64,000 nucleotides of DNA from assembly GCA_041648175.1 (NCBI GenBank), contig JBAZPO010000011.1, positions 1-64,000 of the forward strand, given 5' to 3'. The DNA is from Desulfobaccales bacterium (lineage in GTDB: Bacteria > Desulfobacterota > Desulfobaccia > Desulfobaccales > 0-14-0-80-60-11). The notes below the pieces were generated by a model. It was given only the letters and a program-made list of their open reading frames with translations, was not told the DNA's origin and ran no database searches. The position numbers were made by a program, and so were the translations under genes. This document shows, in pieces, positions 1 through 7,825 of the stretch; position 1 is the first letter of the stretch, and every line of letters begins with the position of its first letter.

Positions 1-35
1 CCCCAATGGGGGAGAGGGTTAGGGTGAGGGGGAAG
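1..35. repeat. Partial copy of the CTCTCCCC/GTGGGAG short element (family M2)
   Basis: The window opens inside a palindromic C/G-rich repeat (CCCC-aat-GGGG followed by GAGAGGGTTAGGGTGAGGGG). The same core recurs at 907-973, 8613-8694, 44354-44434 and 54925-54997. The left end is cut by the window edge, so the terminal inverted repeats seen in the complete copies cannot be checked. Confidence 0.6.
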
Positions 36-135
36 TAATCTTCTCGGAGCCGGAAGTGCGCAGCGAATTTTTGAGCTGTTGGACTACGCCCAACGAACTT
101 CCTCATTTGCAAAAACCAAACCGGACATTGCTGCC

Positions 136-276
136 TAATACCAAGTTGCGGTCATACAGGTAATTATAGTTTTTGTAGGGGCGGACCTATGTGTCCGCCC
201 TCAGAGTGGTCGCACATGCAAGTGTGCCTCTACAAAACCGAAGCTATTTTTACTTCTATGAGCGCAACTTGGTATA
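136..276. repeat. MITE-like element with ATACCAAGTTGCG terminal inverted repeats (family M3, copy a)
   Basis: The left end reads TAATACCAAGTTGCGGTCAT and the right end is its near-perfect reverse complement (ATGAGCGCAACTTGGTATA), giving about 18 bp terminal inverted repeats around 141 bp. The interior holds a second palindrome, GGGCGGAC/GTCCGCCC, near 178-203. No convincing gene lies inside: a 73-codon reading frame at 189-410 is repeat translation. A related element is at 7561-7666. Confidence 0.65.
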
Positions 277-305
277 AATCCCCCTTTTTCAAAGGGGGAC
301 TTAAA
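277..305. repeat. Single C5T5/A3G5 palindromic repeat
   Basis: ATCCCCCTTTTTC-AAAGGGGGACTT directly abuts the M3 element. The same repeat type occurs paired at 7737-7816 and on either side of the DUF559 gene at 50947-51374, and singly at 7949-7986. Confidence 0.65.
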
Positions 306-375
306 AACCAACGCGAACAAACTTTTCTTCTACGAGGAAGAAACCTAACTCTTGAGACAGGTTTTGAAATAGGTT

Positions 376-873
376 TTAATAGGTCCCGCGCTGCTGCGTG
401 GCCAGCTTAAAGTAATGTTGCCGGGCCTCATAAATGGTCCGGCGAGGGTCACGCAGAAACAAGTCCAGGAACTCCTGGTTGTTGAATAGGTAGAGCTTCC
501 CGTCATAGATCAGGAAGACCTTGGGATTGATGTCCTCCAAGCGGCCCATGGCCATCGAAGTGACGCAGTAGCCGCCGAATTGCGGTTGATAGCGCGGCGC
601 ATCCCGGAGGAACTCATACCGGTCGCCGCTGGAAGCAAAATGGTACTCGGCGCCCCCTAACCGCTCAATAATCCGCTTGCTGCCTTTCACCGCCCGGTTG
701 CGGGTGAAATACGCCACCGGGTCGTAGCCGTGCAGGGCTATGGAGTTCTCCAGATTGAGCAGGGCCATACCCGAGCCCCCGGAGGTTGTAGGCGGCGGCT
801 GTGCCGCGGTCGCGGCCACCAGGCCGCCCACGATGAGCAGCGCCAGCCATACCTTAACTACCTGTATTTTCAT
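376..873 (-). CDS. Exported YHS-domain protein
   Basis: A 165-residue protein with an N-terminal signal peptide (Lys2, hydrophobic 9-22, AxA-like end near residue 23) followed by a YHS-type domain at about residues 41-110. The segment begins ALHGYDPVAYF and ends with a QFGGYC motif, which is typical of YHS proteins placed in the periplasm. YHS domains are often linked to metal or redox handling, but the role here is unknown. The start at 873 is preferred over a longer in-frame start at 912 because GGAGGG lies 7 nt upstream and the signal peptide begins there. It is a monocistronic-looking gene between repeats; a second, cytoplasmic YHS protein lies at 11112-11285. Confidence 0.8.
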   Translation of the reverse strand: MKIQVVKVWLALLIVGGLVAATAAQPPPTTSGGSGMALLNLENSIALHGYDPVAYFTRNRAVKGSKRIIERLGGAEYHFASSGDRYEFLRDAPRYQPQFGGYCVTSMAMGRLEDINPKVFLIYDGKLYLFNNQEFLDLFLRDPRRTIYEARQHYFKLATQQRGTY

Positions 874-906
874 AATATACCCTCCACTTATAAGAAATCT
901 AGCGTT

Positions 907-973
907 TACCAAAAGTTCTTTCTTCTTGTCCCCTCTCCCCCCAGCGGGGGGAGAGGGTTAGGGTGAGGGGGGG
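907..973. repeat. Family M2 short element
   Basis: TACCAAAAGTTCTTTC is followed by CCCTCTCCCCCC-agc-GGGGGGAGAGGG and GGTGAGGGG. The left end matches the TTGCCAAAAGTT terminal repeat of the intact copy at 44354-44434; the right terminal repeat is missing. It lies just upstream of the YHS gene start. Confidence 0.6.
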
Positions 974-986
974 GACGCCTCCAGCC

Positions 987-1316
987 TCAATCGCAATATT
1001 TGCCCTCATAGACCTGGGCCATGACCCACTGCTCACCGAGCTTCGCAGGGATTATGATGCGCTCGTACCCTTCCCCTTCAAAGTCGTCCAACTCGGGGAT
1101 CAGAAGCGGGAGTTCGGCCGACCCCAGGAGCCAGGCCGGGTGCTCCGGCCCTTGGGGGTCGTAACGGAAAGACTTGAAGCCCTGGTAGTGGCCCAGGTAT
1201 CCCCGGATTTGGCATCGACCCCACTCACCACTGAGACCTGCCAGCAGGAAGTGATTGGCCTCCCCAGGAGCCAGGCTGCCATAAACGACTAACCTATTTT
1301 CGGGGTTGTCGGTCAT
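987..1316 (-). CDS. Gamma-glutamylcyclotransferase-like (AIG2/GGCT) protein
   Basis: A 109-residue single-domain protein. Residues 12-18 form the family signature YGSLAPG, the loop that binds the gamma-glutamyl group. The later stretch ELDDFEGEGYER carries the conserved acidic residue and the F-E-G-x-x-Y-x-R pattern of the family. Related enzymes release 5-oxoproline from gamma-glutamyl peptides or amines, but many bacterial members have unknown substrates. The ATG at 1316 gives a full-length protein. No neighbour points to a pathway. Confidence 0.82.
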   Translation of the reverse strand: MTDNPENRLVVYGSLAPGEANHFLLAGLSGEWGRCQIRGYLGHYQGFKSFRYDPQGPEHPAWLLGSAELPLLIPELDDFEGEGYERIIIPAKLGEQWVMAQVYEGKYCD

Positions 1317-1353
1317 CTTATCTCAGTGGCACGGGCATCTTGCCAGGGCAGAT

Positions 1354-1374
1354 GAACAGGCTGAAAGCCTGTTC
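1354..1374. repeat. Hairpin repeat GAACAGGCT/AGCCTGTTC
   Basis: A perfect 9-bp inverted repeat with a GAA loop. It belongs to a loose family with the cacaggctggaaagcctgtg hairpins at about 19357 and 53993, so it is probably a dispersed palindrome rather than a dedicated terminator. Confidence 0.5.
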
Positions 1375-1437
1375 CACTTTACCTTAAATCTTGTTATTCT
1401 GAGCGGAATGAAGAATCTCTCATCTTTCTTCTATGCC

Positions 1438-2742
1438 TCAACGGCGGCGGCCCAGGCGGTTGCGCAGGGCCAGCAAAAATAAGGCCGTCTGACCGGGGAT
1501 AAGCAAGACACTGAACCCGGCTATCAGTTTCCCCATAAAGGTCACGGGTTCGGCCCACGTGGGCCGCTGGAGGGTGGCCTTTTGGAGGAGATAAATAAAT
1601 GAATCTCCAAAATCGGCTATGTGGAGAGGATTGACAACCTCCAATCCCAGCCTCCAGACTAATCCCGACAGGCCAAACAATAATATAACGAGCCACATTA
1701 AGGCCCATAAGGGCCGTTCACCATAACCACTTAAAGACCTATATAGATTATACCAGGAGAAAAAAATCCAGCGCCTCCAAGGGCTGGCTCGCCGGTGCAT
1801 CTCCATTTCGCCGTAATGGAAATCGCCCGCGTTTTTATAGTCTCCCTCGTTTTCATAATTGATCCTAATATACCTGTAAAGCTCCTCAACTCTTGCATAC
1901 TCGGCTTTGTTTGGTTTTGAAATCTTTAAATAGGGCCATCTCCAAAACAATGCAATATTGATAAGATTGGCTTTAGCCCTATAGAAAAGAGATGGTTCCT
2001 TCTCATCTAACAATACCTCATCATAGACAGCTTGCCGAATCGGTAACCATTTCACATCCTTTCTAAAAAACCAATTACTGTAAGAATGCCAAGTTATATT
2101 ACGATATTCAATGTGCCGCAAATCTGTGCCAGCAAACGCCACATTGGCAAGCGATAGGTCCTGAAACCTTACCACCGTGCTGTGCTCAATCTTAAGGTCA
2201 CGAAAATTACCAATAAAAGGGTGATCCCGCTCTTTTGGAGATTGGAAATTAATTGTTGCAAAAGTCGCCTGGCCTGCAAATTGGGCGGCAGTAAAAATAG
2301 CCTGATCGTCAAACTCGGTTTCAGAAAAGTCAACATTGCCATTAAATTTAGCCAGATAAAAGTTAGCCCTTCCACAAAATTTTGCTTTAATAAAACTGAC
2401 AAATACGCCAAATTTAACCTGGGAAAAGTTGGTCTCGCCTGAAAATTGCGAATTCTCAAAGAATGTCCAACTATTAAATTCAGCATGTTCAAAATTGGCA
2501 TTATGAAATACTTGGCGTGCAAATAAAAGCATATCACCCGGGAAAAAGACACCGCGGAAGTTATAGTCTTTTCGCTCCAATTTCTCCATAATTGAAGCGC
2601 TAAAGGCATTTAAATCTTTATCCAACTGACGGGAATGTAAAATGCACATGCCCTCTGGGTCTGATTCTAATTGGGGATTCTGGCATAAATCAGGATAATA
2701 AACGTCTTTTCTCCTAGGCTTGTTGAAATTACAAGTCGGCAT
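1438..2742 (-). CDS. Pentapeptide-repeat membrane protein with C-terminal pore-like region
   Basis: A 434-residue protein in three parts. Residues about 1-45 are Cys-containing (CNF, DLCQNP, CILH). Residues about 60-220 hold A(N/D)F/xxF pentapeptide repeats (ANFEHAEF, TNFSQVKF, ANFYLAKF, VDFSETEF) expected to form a right-handed beta-helix. After a charged linker come two hydrophobic segments near 350-370 and 405-425, separated by a GDSFIYLLQKATL stretch that resembles a 2-TM channel pore region. Function is unknown; a mechanosensing or channel role is only suggested. The 5' two-thirds is clearly AT-richer than the surrounding genes, which hints at acquisition or mosaic origin. Confidence 0.75.
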   Translation of the reverse strand: MPTCNFNKPRRKDVYYPDLCQNPQLESDPEGMCILHSRQLDKDLNAFSASIMEKLERKDYNFRGVFFPGDMLLFARQVFHNANFEHAEFNSWTFFENSQFSGETNFSQVKFGVFVSFIKAKFCGRANFYLAKFNGNVDFSETEFDDQAIFTAAQFAGQATFATINFQSPKERDHPFIGNFRDLKIEHSTVVRFQDLSLANVAFAGTDLRHIEYRNITWHSYSNWFFRKDVKWLPIRQAVYDEVLLDEKEPSLFYRAKANLINIALFWRWPYLKISKPNKAEYARVEELYRYIRINYENEGDYKNAGDFHYGEMEMHRRASPWRRWIFFSWYNLYRSLSGYGERPLWALMWLVILLFGLSGLVWRLGLEVVNPLHIADFGDSFIYLLQKATLQRPTWAEPVTFMGKLIAGFSVLLIPGQTALFLLALRNRLGRRR

Positions 2743-2809
2743 AATATTATTTACCTATTGAGCAAGGTCTTCTTTAAAACATAGTGGCCTTTGTATAAAG
2801 TAAATGACA

Positions 2810-3190
2810 TCACCGCTCCAAAATCACCACCGCCAAGGCCCGGCTATCTTCGTCGGTGAGGGACAGGTGCATGTTGGCGATGCCCGCGGTCTCACAGAGG
2901 GCCGCGGCCCGGCCGCTTACGAAAATTTCGGGCTTGCCTATGGGGTTGGGGACTACCTCCACCTCCCGCCAGCGGATGCCGCCTTTGCGCAGGCCCACCC
3001 CTAACGCCTTGGAAAAGGCTTCCTTCGCGGCAAAGCGCATGGCCAGGGCGGACGCGGCCCAGGCCTTCCCCCGGCAGTAGGCGATCTCCCGGCTCGTGAA
3101 GACGCGGTCTAAAAACCGGTCGCCATAGCGCTCCAAGACCCGCTCGATCCGGGCCACCTTCACCAGGTCAACGCCGATGCCGTAAATCAT
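2810..3190 (-). CDS. acpS: Holo-[acyl-carrier-protein] synthase
   Basis: A 126-residue protein of the usual AcpS length. It transfers 4'-phosphopantetheine from CoA to the conserved serine of apo-ACP, which switches on fatty acid synthesis. The Mg-binding motif IGVDLVKVARIE (Asp8) and the second motif FAAKEAFSKALG (Glu near residue 57) are both intact. The start is the ATG at 3190. It is probably transcribed with the upstream rubredoxin-like, GerW, DUF2953, Lon and Hsp20 genes on the same strand. Confidence 0.93.
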   Translation of the reverse strand: MIYGIGVDLVKVARIERVLERYGDRFLDRVFTSREIAYCRGKAWAASALAMRFAAKEAFSKALGVGLRKGGIRWREVEVVPNPIGKPEIFVSGRAAALCETAGIANMHLSLTDEDSRALAVVILER

Positions 3191-3270
3191 AGAAACCAGT
3201 AATCAGTTATCAGCTTTCAGTTTTGGCCAAGATAAACACCGCTCCGGTCATAGAGACCACGGGCTAGCCG

Positions 3271-3408
3271 TTACTTCTTTGGTTCTTTTTTGACGGCCGG
3301 GGCCTCTGCTTTGCCCATACAGCCCGATTCGCTGCACGCCGGGCACTTTTTGGGTTTGCACCGGGTCTCCACTTTTTCGCCACATTTCTCGCAGGTAAAG
3401 ACGGCCAT
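3271..3408 (-). CDS. RCKP-type rubredoxin-like micro-protein
   Basis: A 45-residue protein with two Cys pairs, CEKC near residues 6-9 and CPAC near 22-25, plus the internal RCKPKKC stretch that names the RCKP rubredoxin-like family. It ends in a Lys/Ala-rich tail. It probably binds one iron or zinc ion. A strong GGAGG stands 8 nt before the ATG at 3408. It lies between gerW and acpS on the same strand. Such proteins are common in anaerobic Desulfobacterota; the electron partner is unknown. Confidence 0.8.
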   Translation of the reverse strand: MAVFTCEKCGEKVETRCKPKKCPACSESGCMGKAEAPAVKKEPKK

Positions 3409-3488
3409 GTTGATATCCTCCAGAGCTAACAGGTTATAATTGCTGCCTCCATCCTAAGTCTGGATGTCGTGTCCATCATGTGACGGGA

Positions 3489-3875
3489 TTAGGCTTCGGG
3501 CTCCGCCTGCTCTCCTTTTACCTCTTCCGCATGGCATTTAGCCAGAATTTTGTCGGTTATTTCGGGAAGATGTTCAAAGAGCCCATCCAGGGCGCCGCCG
3601 CGTTTAATGCCATGGAAAGAAATTTCGTCTCCTTTAATGACGATAAAGGCAATGGGCGTGACCATCACCCCGCCGCCACCGCCACCGCCCTCCCCTTCTT
3701 TCTTGTTGTCGGTGCCTTTTCCGCCACCCGCGCCGACCCCCAGAGAGATTCTGGAAATAGGAATCAGGGTGAATTCTCCCACCTTAATCTCCTGCCCTAA
3801 GATGGTTTCGGTTTTGGCAACGGTTTTGAGTTCATCCATGAGCTTGCCGATAATTTCCACAGCAGGAGCCGCCAT
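3489..3875 (-). CDS. GerW/YtfJ-family protein
   Basis: A 128-residue protein matching the GerW (YtfJ) family. It has an N-terminal helix (residues 5-25), then GQEIKVGEFTLIPISRISLGVGAGGG, a poly-Gly stretch and the VxVTPIAFIVI strand. In Bacillus the homologue is a spore protein, but non-sporulating bacteria carry it too, and no sporulation genes are visible here. It lies 26 nt downstream of a DUF2953 gene, the same ytfI-ytfJ pairing seen in Firmicutes, so the two products probably act together. Confidence 0.85.
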   Translation of the reverse strand: MAAPAVEIIGKLMDELKTVAKTETILGQEIKVGEFTLIPISRISLGVGAGGGKGTDNKKEGEGGGGGGGVMVTPIAFIVIKGDEISFHGIKRGGALDGLFEHLPEITDKILAKCHAEEVKGEQAEPEA

Positions 3876-3901
3876 AGCTTTTCTCCTTATTTATCCTTAT
3901 G

Positions 3902-4441
3902 TTATGGTCTTGTCAGGTTTTTGAGGTCCCAGGCGAATCTCAATATCCTTATATAAGGCAGTTGAATCAAAAAAGTGGTTAGTTTCGAGGCCACCCGGTA
4001 AGGATAAATCGTCACCCGGATTTTGGCATAATTGCGGTTTTCAAAATTCACCGACAGAGAAACATTCTCCAGGTGGATATTGCTTGCCACCGCAAAAAGC
4101 AGGCCGTTCCACATGGGGTCAGGCAGGGAGATGGCGGCTTGCGAATCCCGGAAATTGAGCGTTTTAAAGACTTCCAGCATGAAGCGCCAGACCCGATGAA
4201 TTAATTCCAGGCACAGTTCCCGCTTGGCCCACAGCCGCTTAAGCACCGCCCAGCCACGCCTTTCCCTCTTTTCGGTGCTGGCTTCCTGCTTTTTGGGTTT
4301 CTCCTCAGCCAAGCTTTTCTTCAGGGACAGGCCCAGCCATCTGATCTTGAGCCAGTTCTCTCCGGAATCGTACCCCAGGGAAATGGGGGCCGCCAGAATG
4401 ACCACCCCCATCAGAATCACACTCAGAATCAAGTAGCTCAT
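3902..4441 (-). CDS. DUF2953 (YtfI-like) membrane-anchored protein
   Basis: A 179-residue protein with one N-terminal transmembrane helix (residues 3-20), a Lys/Glu-rich linker near 45-60, and a C-terminal soluble part with NFENRNYAKIRVTIYPYRV. Position directly upstream of gerW and the overall pattern fit DUF2953. The start is placed at the internal ATG 4441, where the membrane helix begins; a start 10 codons earlier is possible. It is probably co-transcribed with lon. Confidence 0.65.
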   Translation of the reverse strand: MSYLILSVILMGVVILAAPISLGYDSGENWLKIRWLGLSLKKSLAEEKPKKQEASTEKRERRGWAVLKRLWAKRELCLELIHRVWRFMLEVFKTLNFRDSQAAISLPDPMWNGLLFAVASNIHLENVSLSVNFENRNYAKIRVTIYPYRVASKLTTFLIQLPYIRILRFAWDLKNLTRP

Positions 4442-4495
4442 AGGGCTTCCAGAAAGCCTCGGGGAAAGCATAGGCAGGGGGCTAGCCCCCTGTCC

Positions 4496-6868
4496 TCACT
4501 CTTTCCCGCGCGGAAAGGCGAACTCCAGGGCCTCGTCCAGGCGCGAAACCAAGTGAAAGGTGAGTTCACCCCGCACGGACTCGGGAATCTCCTCCAGGTC
4601 CACCTGGTTTTGGGCCGGGAGAATGATCTCCTGGATACCGGCCCGGTGCGCGGCCAGGACCTTGTTCTTGATGCCGCCCACCGGGAGCACATGGCCCCGG
4701 AGGGTGATTTCGCCGGTCATGGCCAGGTTTTTTTTCACGGCGCGGCCCGATAAGAGCGACACCAGGGCAGTGAGCATGGCCACCCCGGCAGAGGGGCCGT
4801 CCTTGGGGATGGCGCCCGCAGGCACGTGGATGTGGAGGTCGGACTTCTCGAAGAAGTCTTCCTCGATCCCCAGGAAGGGGGCCCGCGCCCGAATGTAGGA
4901 CAACGCGGCGTTGGCGGACTCTTTCATGACATCACCCAACTGCCCGGTGAGTTTCAGGCTCCCCTTGCCCGGCATGCGCAGGACTTCAATGAAGAGGATG
5001 TCGCCGCCGGTTGGGGTCCAGGCCAGCCCCGTGGCCACGCCCGGTTCGGGGTGATCCAGAGCCGCGTCCCGGAAAAAGCGCGGCGGTCCCAAGTACTGGG
5101 TCACGTCAGCGTCATCGATCTTGACCTGCTGACGGCCGCCTTCCGCCACTTCCCGGGCCACGCCCCGGCAGAGCGCGGCGATTTCCCGCTCCAGGTTCCG
5201 TAGCCCCGCCTCCCGAGTGTAGGAGGCGATGACCCGGCGGACGGCCTCGCGGGTGAGCTCCATCTGCTCGACAGTCAGACCGTGAGCCTCCAGTTGCCGG
5301 GGCAGGAGGTGGCTGAAGGCGATCTCCAGCTTCTCCTCCTCGGTGTAGCCGGTGAGTTCCAAGACCTCCATGCGGTCCCGCAGGGCCGGCGGGATGGGGT
5401 CCAGAAGATTGGCGGTGGTGATAAACATGACCTTGGACAGGTCGAAGTCCACCTCCAGGTAATGGTCGGAAAAAGTGTTATTCTGTTCCGGGTCCAAAAC
5501 CTCCAAGAGGGCAGACGATGGGTCTCCCCTAAAATCGGCCCCGATCTTGTCCACTTCATCCAGAATAAACACCGGGTTGTTGGAGCCGGCTTTGCGGATG
5601 GACTGGATGATGCGGCCAGGGAGAGCCCCCACATAAGTGCGGCGATGGCCCCGAATCTCGGCTTCATCCCGGACCCCCCCTAACGAGAGGCGCACAAACT
5701 TGCGGCCCAGTGCCCTTGCGATGGAGCGGCCTAAAGAGGTCTTGCCGGTGCCCGGCGGGCCTACGAAGCAAAGGATGGGGCCTTTCAGGTCGGGCTTGAG
5801 TTTGCGCACCGCCAGGTATTCCAGGATGCGCTTTTTCACTTTTTCCAGGTCATAGTGGTCCTCGTCCAGGATTTCCCGGGCTTGGTGCAGGTCCAGGTTG
5901 TCCTCGGTAGATTTGGCCCAGGGCAACTCGATGAGCCACTCCAGGAAATTGCGGATGACCTGGTGATCCGGCGACGTAGGCGGAGTGCGTTTCAGACGGT
6001 TCAGTTCCCGTTCCGCCTCTTTCATGGCGTGGGGCGGCAACTCCGCCTCCTCCAGGCGGAACTGCAGATCGTCGACGTCCCGAGTGCGGTCATCCCCTTC
6101 CCCCAGTTCCTTCTGCAAGACCTTGATGTGTTCCCGGATGTAGTATTCCTTCTGGGCCTTGTCCATCTCGGTCTTCACCTGGCCCTGAATCTTCTTGCCC
6201 AACTCCAGGATTTCCAACTCCCGGTTGATGGCGGTCAATACCTTTCGCAGGCGCTCCGTCACATCGATGGTCTCCAGCATTTCCTGCTTCTCGGCTTTGG
6301 AAATATTAAGGCTGCCCGCGGTGACGTCGGCCAGGACCCGGGGGTCGCTGAACTCCCGCACCAAGGCCCCCAGTTCCGAGGGCAGGTAGGGGGAGAGCTC
6401 CAACATTTTCAGGAAGAGGCCTTTGACGTTGGAAACCAGGGCCTCCACTTCGAGAGAGGGTTCGTATTCCTCCGGGATAGGGGTTATCCGGGCCATCAGG
6501 TAAGGTTCCTGACCCACCCAACTCTCCACCCGGAAACGGTACAGGCCTTGAATGAGGAGACGCACAGAGTCGTCGTCGGCTTTGCGCATTTTTAAGATGA
6601 CCGCGGCGGTGCCGACATTGTAAAAATTGTTCGGGTCAAACCCCGTGGGCTTTTCTTCCTTGCTGGTCAAAAAACCCAGGGTCTTATCCTGGAGCAAAAC
6701 CTCGTGCACCAGCTTCTGGGCCGGCTCCTCCCAGAGGGCCAGGGGCATGACGATACGGGGGAACAGCACCAGGTCGGTTGCCGGTAATATGGGGAGGATC
6801 CGAGGGCCAGGCTGTTCATCAGATGGAATGGCCACCTGGATTTCGTCGGTCTCGTGATGATTGGTCAT
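4496..6868 (-). CDS. lon: ATP-dependent protease Lon
   Basis: A 790-residue LonA protease that degrades misfolded and regulatory proteins in the cytoplasm. The N-terminal substrate-binding domain spans about 23-215 and is followed by a coiled-coil linker to about 320. The AAA+ module has Walker A GPPGTGKT at 370-377 and Walker B VFILDEVD near 433-440. The C-terminal peptidase domain carries the Ser-Lys dyad: Ser693 in KDGPSAGVAM and Lys736 in GGIKNKVLAA. The ATG at 6868 lies 15 nt after the end of the hsp20 gene, so chaperone and protease form one stress operon. Confidence 0.97.
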   Translation of the reverse strand: MTNHHETDEIQVAIPSDEQPGPRILPILPATDLVLFPRIVMPLALWEEPAQKLVHEVLLQDKTLGFLTSKEEKPTGFDPNNFYNVGTAAVILKMRKADDDSVRLLIQGLYRFRVESWVGQEPYLMARITPIPEEYEPSLEVEALVSNVKGLFLKMLELSPYLPSELGALVREFSDPRVLADVTAGSLNISKAEKQEMLETIDVTERLRKVLTAINRELEILELGKKIQGQVKTEMDKAQKEYYIREHIKVLQKELGEGDDRTRDVDDLQFRLEEAELPPHAMKEAERELNRLKRTPPTSPDHQVIRNFLEWLIELPWAKSTEDNLDLHQAREILDEDHYDLEKVKKRILEYLAVRKLKPDLKGPILCFVGPPGTGKTSLGRSIARALGRKFVRLSLGGVRDEAEIRGHRRTYVGALPGRIIQSIRKAGSNNPVFILDEVDKIGADFRGDPSSALLEVLDPEQNNTFSDHYLEVDFDLSKVMFITTANLLDPIPPALRDRMEVLELTGYTEEEKLEIAFSHLLPRQLEAHGLTVEQMELTREAVRRVIASYTREAGLRNLEREIAALCRGVAREVAEGGRQQVKIDDADVTQYLGPPRFFRDAALDHPEPGVATGLAWTPTGGDILFIEVLRMPGKGSLKLTGQLGDVMKESANAALSYIRARAPFLGIEEDFFEKSDLHIHVPAGAIPKDGPSAGVAMLTALVSLLSGRAVKKNLAMTGEITLRGHVLPVGGIKNKVLAAHRAGIQEIILPAQNQVDLEEIPESVRGELTFHLVSRLDEALEFAFPRGKE

Positions 6869-6883
6869 GATATCTCCATATGC

Positions 6884-7318
6884 TTAAGTTAAGGATTTTA
6901 CCGTGATCTGTCGACTCTGGGGCACTTTGCGAGGCAAGCGGACTTCCAGAATGCCATCCACATAGGCGGCTTCCACGCCCTCGGAATCAATGGGGAGGGG
7001 GAGTGTGAAGCGCCGTTCAAACGCGCCGAAACCTATCTCCAGTCGAATAAAGCGCCGGAGGCCTTCCGGAGGGGGAGGCCGGCGCCGCCCCCGCACTACC
7101 AGTTCGTGCGCGGTTAAGGACAGGGAAATGTCCTCTGCGGCCACCCCGGCCAACTCCAGGCGGAGCACCAGCCCCTGGCTGGTTTCATAGAAATCGGCCG
7201 CGGGCCTAAAAGACGCCGAGGTCTTATGGGCTTCCAGCAAGGTATCGAGGCCGCGGCGCACCTGTTCTTCCAGGCGGTCGAAGTCTCGGATGACTCGGAT
7301 TTTGATGAGACGGTACAT
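6884..7318 (-). CDS. Hsp20/alpha-crystallin small heat shock protein
   Basis: A 144-residue protein with an alpha-crystallin domain at about residues 38-138. It contains LELAGVAAEDISLSL, the beta-strand LVVRGRR, and the A-x-x-x-G-I-L signature (AAYVDGILEVRLPRK). It lacks a long C-terminal I-x-I tail. Small heat shock proteins hold unfolded clients for refolding or degradation. It is first in an operon with lon, and GAGGAG lies 6-7 nt before the ATG. A sigma32-like sequence sits about 55 nt upstream. Confidence 0.9.
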   Translation of the reverse strand: MYRLIKIRVIRDFDRLEEQVRRGLDTLLEAHKTSASFRPAADFYETSQGLVLRLELAGVAAEDISLSLTAHELVVRGRRRPPPPEGLRRFIRLEIGFGAFERRFTLPLPIDSEGVEAAYVDGILEVRLPRKVPQSRQITVKSLT

Positions 7319-7372
7319 AAGCTCCTCAAAAATTGATTTCTTCTTAATGTAATAATTTTAATGACAAAATCC

Positions 7373-7398
7373 AGGGATGGCGCTTTTTTATCTGCAAG
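7373..7398 (-). promoter_or_regulatory. Possible heat-shock (sigma32-type) promoter for hsp20-lon
   Basis: On the minus strand CTTGCAG is followed after 11 nt by CCATCCCT. This resembles the sigma32 pattern CTTGAAA-N11-15-CCCCAT. It lies about 55 nt before the hsp20 start, where such a promoter would be expected. It is only a two-box match by eye. Confidence 0.3.
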
Positions 7399-7428
7399 CC
7401 AGCAGCTTTTTTATAAGCAATGACTTAT

Positions 7429-7561
7429 GAGCCTCTTGCAAATATCTCCCTGCCTGTCATTCTGAGGGAGCGAAGCGACCGAAGAATCTCATAAGTGGTT
7501 GAAAATACGAGATCATTCGCTTCGCTCAGGATGACAAAACGGCTTTTTGCAAGAACCTCTT
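7429..7561. repeat. MITE-like element M1 (copy a)
   Basis: It starts GAGCCTCTTGCAAAT and ends TTTTTGCAAGAACCTCTT, so the ends are imperfect inverted repeats. The interior reads CTGTCATTCTGAGGGAGCGAAG and GAAGAATCTCATAAGTG, a motif shared with copies at 54089-54221 and, inverted, at 19939-20035 and 54829-54925. No coding capacity. Confidence 0.75.
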
Positions 7562-7666
7562 ATACCAATTCGCATTCAAACGGTGGCACAGGCGTCTCGC
7601 CTGTGCAGGCGCAGGCTATAAGTCTGCGCCTACCCGACATTGCTCTTTGAATGCAGCTCGGTATTA
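7561..7666. repeat. MITE-like element M3 (copy b)
   Basis: TATACCAATTCGCATTCAAA at the left is mirrored by TTTGAATGCAGCTCGGTATTA at the right. The interior carries two perfect hairpins: GCACAGGCG/CGCCTGTGC at 7586-7606 and GGCGCAG/CTGCGCC just after it. It abuts element M1a with no spacer. Confidence 0.6.
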
Positions 7667-7736
7667 CAAGTCATTTCAAAACCTAATTCCGGCCTGATCT
7701 TGAATCAAGCAAGTGCGCCTGAACAGGTAAAGAATC

Positions 7737-7816
7737 ACCCCCCTTTTCTAAAGGGGGGTAGGGGGGATTAAATAACACTTGATAATCCCCTTAAATTCCC
7801 CTTTAGAAAGGAGGAC
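7737..7816. repeat. Inverted pair of C6/G6 repeats with no gene between (empty DUF559-type site)
   Basis: The left unit is ccccccttttctaaaggggggtaggggggatta in pattern; the right unit is its diverged reverse complement (taatcccc...aaattcccctttagaaaggagg). Only about 11 nt (AATAACACTTG) separate them. The same left and right units bracket the DUF559 gene at 50947-51374, so this looks like the corresponding unoccupied element. Confidence 0.65.
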
Positions 7817-7825
7817 TAAAACTTC

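Noticed and set aside
189..410. 73-codon plus-strand frame
   Set aside because: It runs through an M3 element and a C5/G5 repeat and overlaps the YHS gene end; no ribosome site or family.
5855..6595. 246-codon frame antisense to lon
   Set aside because: Low-complexity Leu/Gln/Val-rich translation of the complementary strand of a conserved gene; typical GC-rich shadow.
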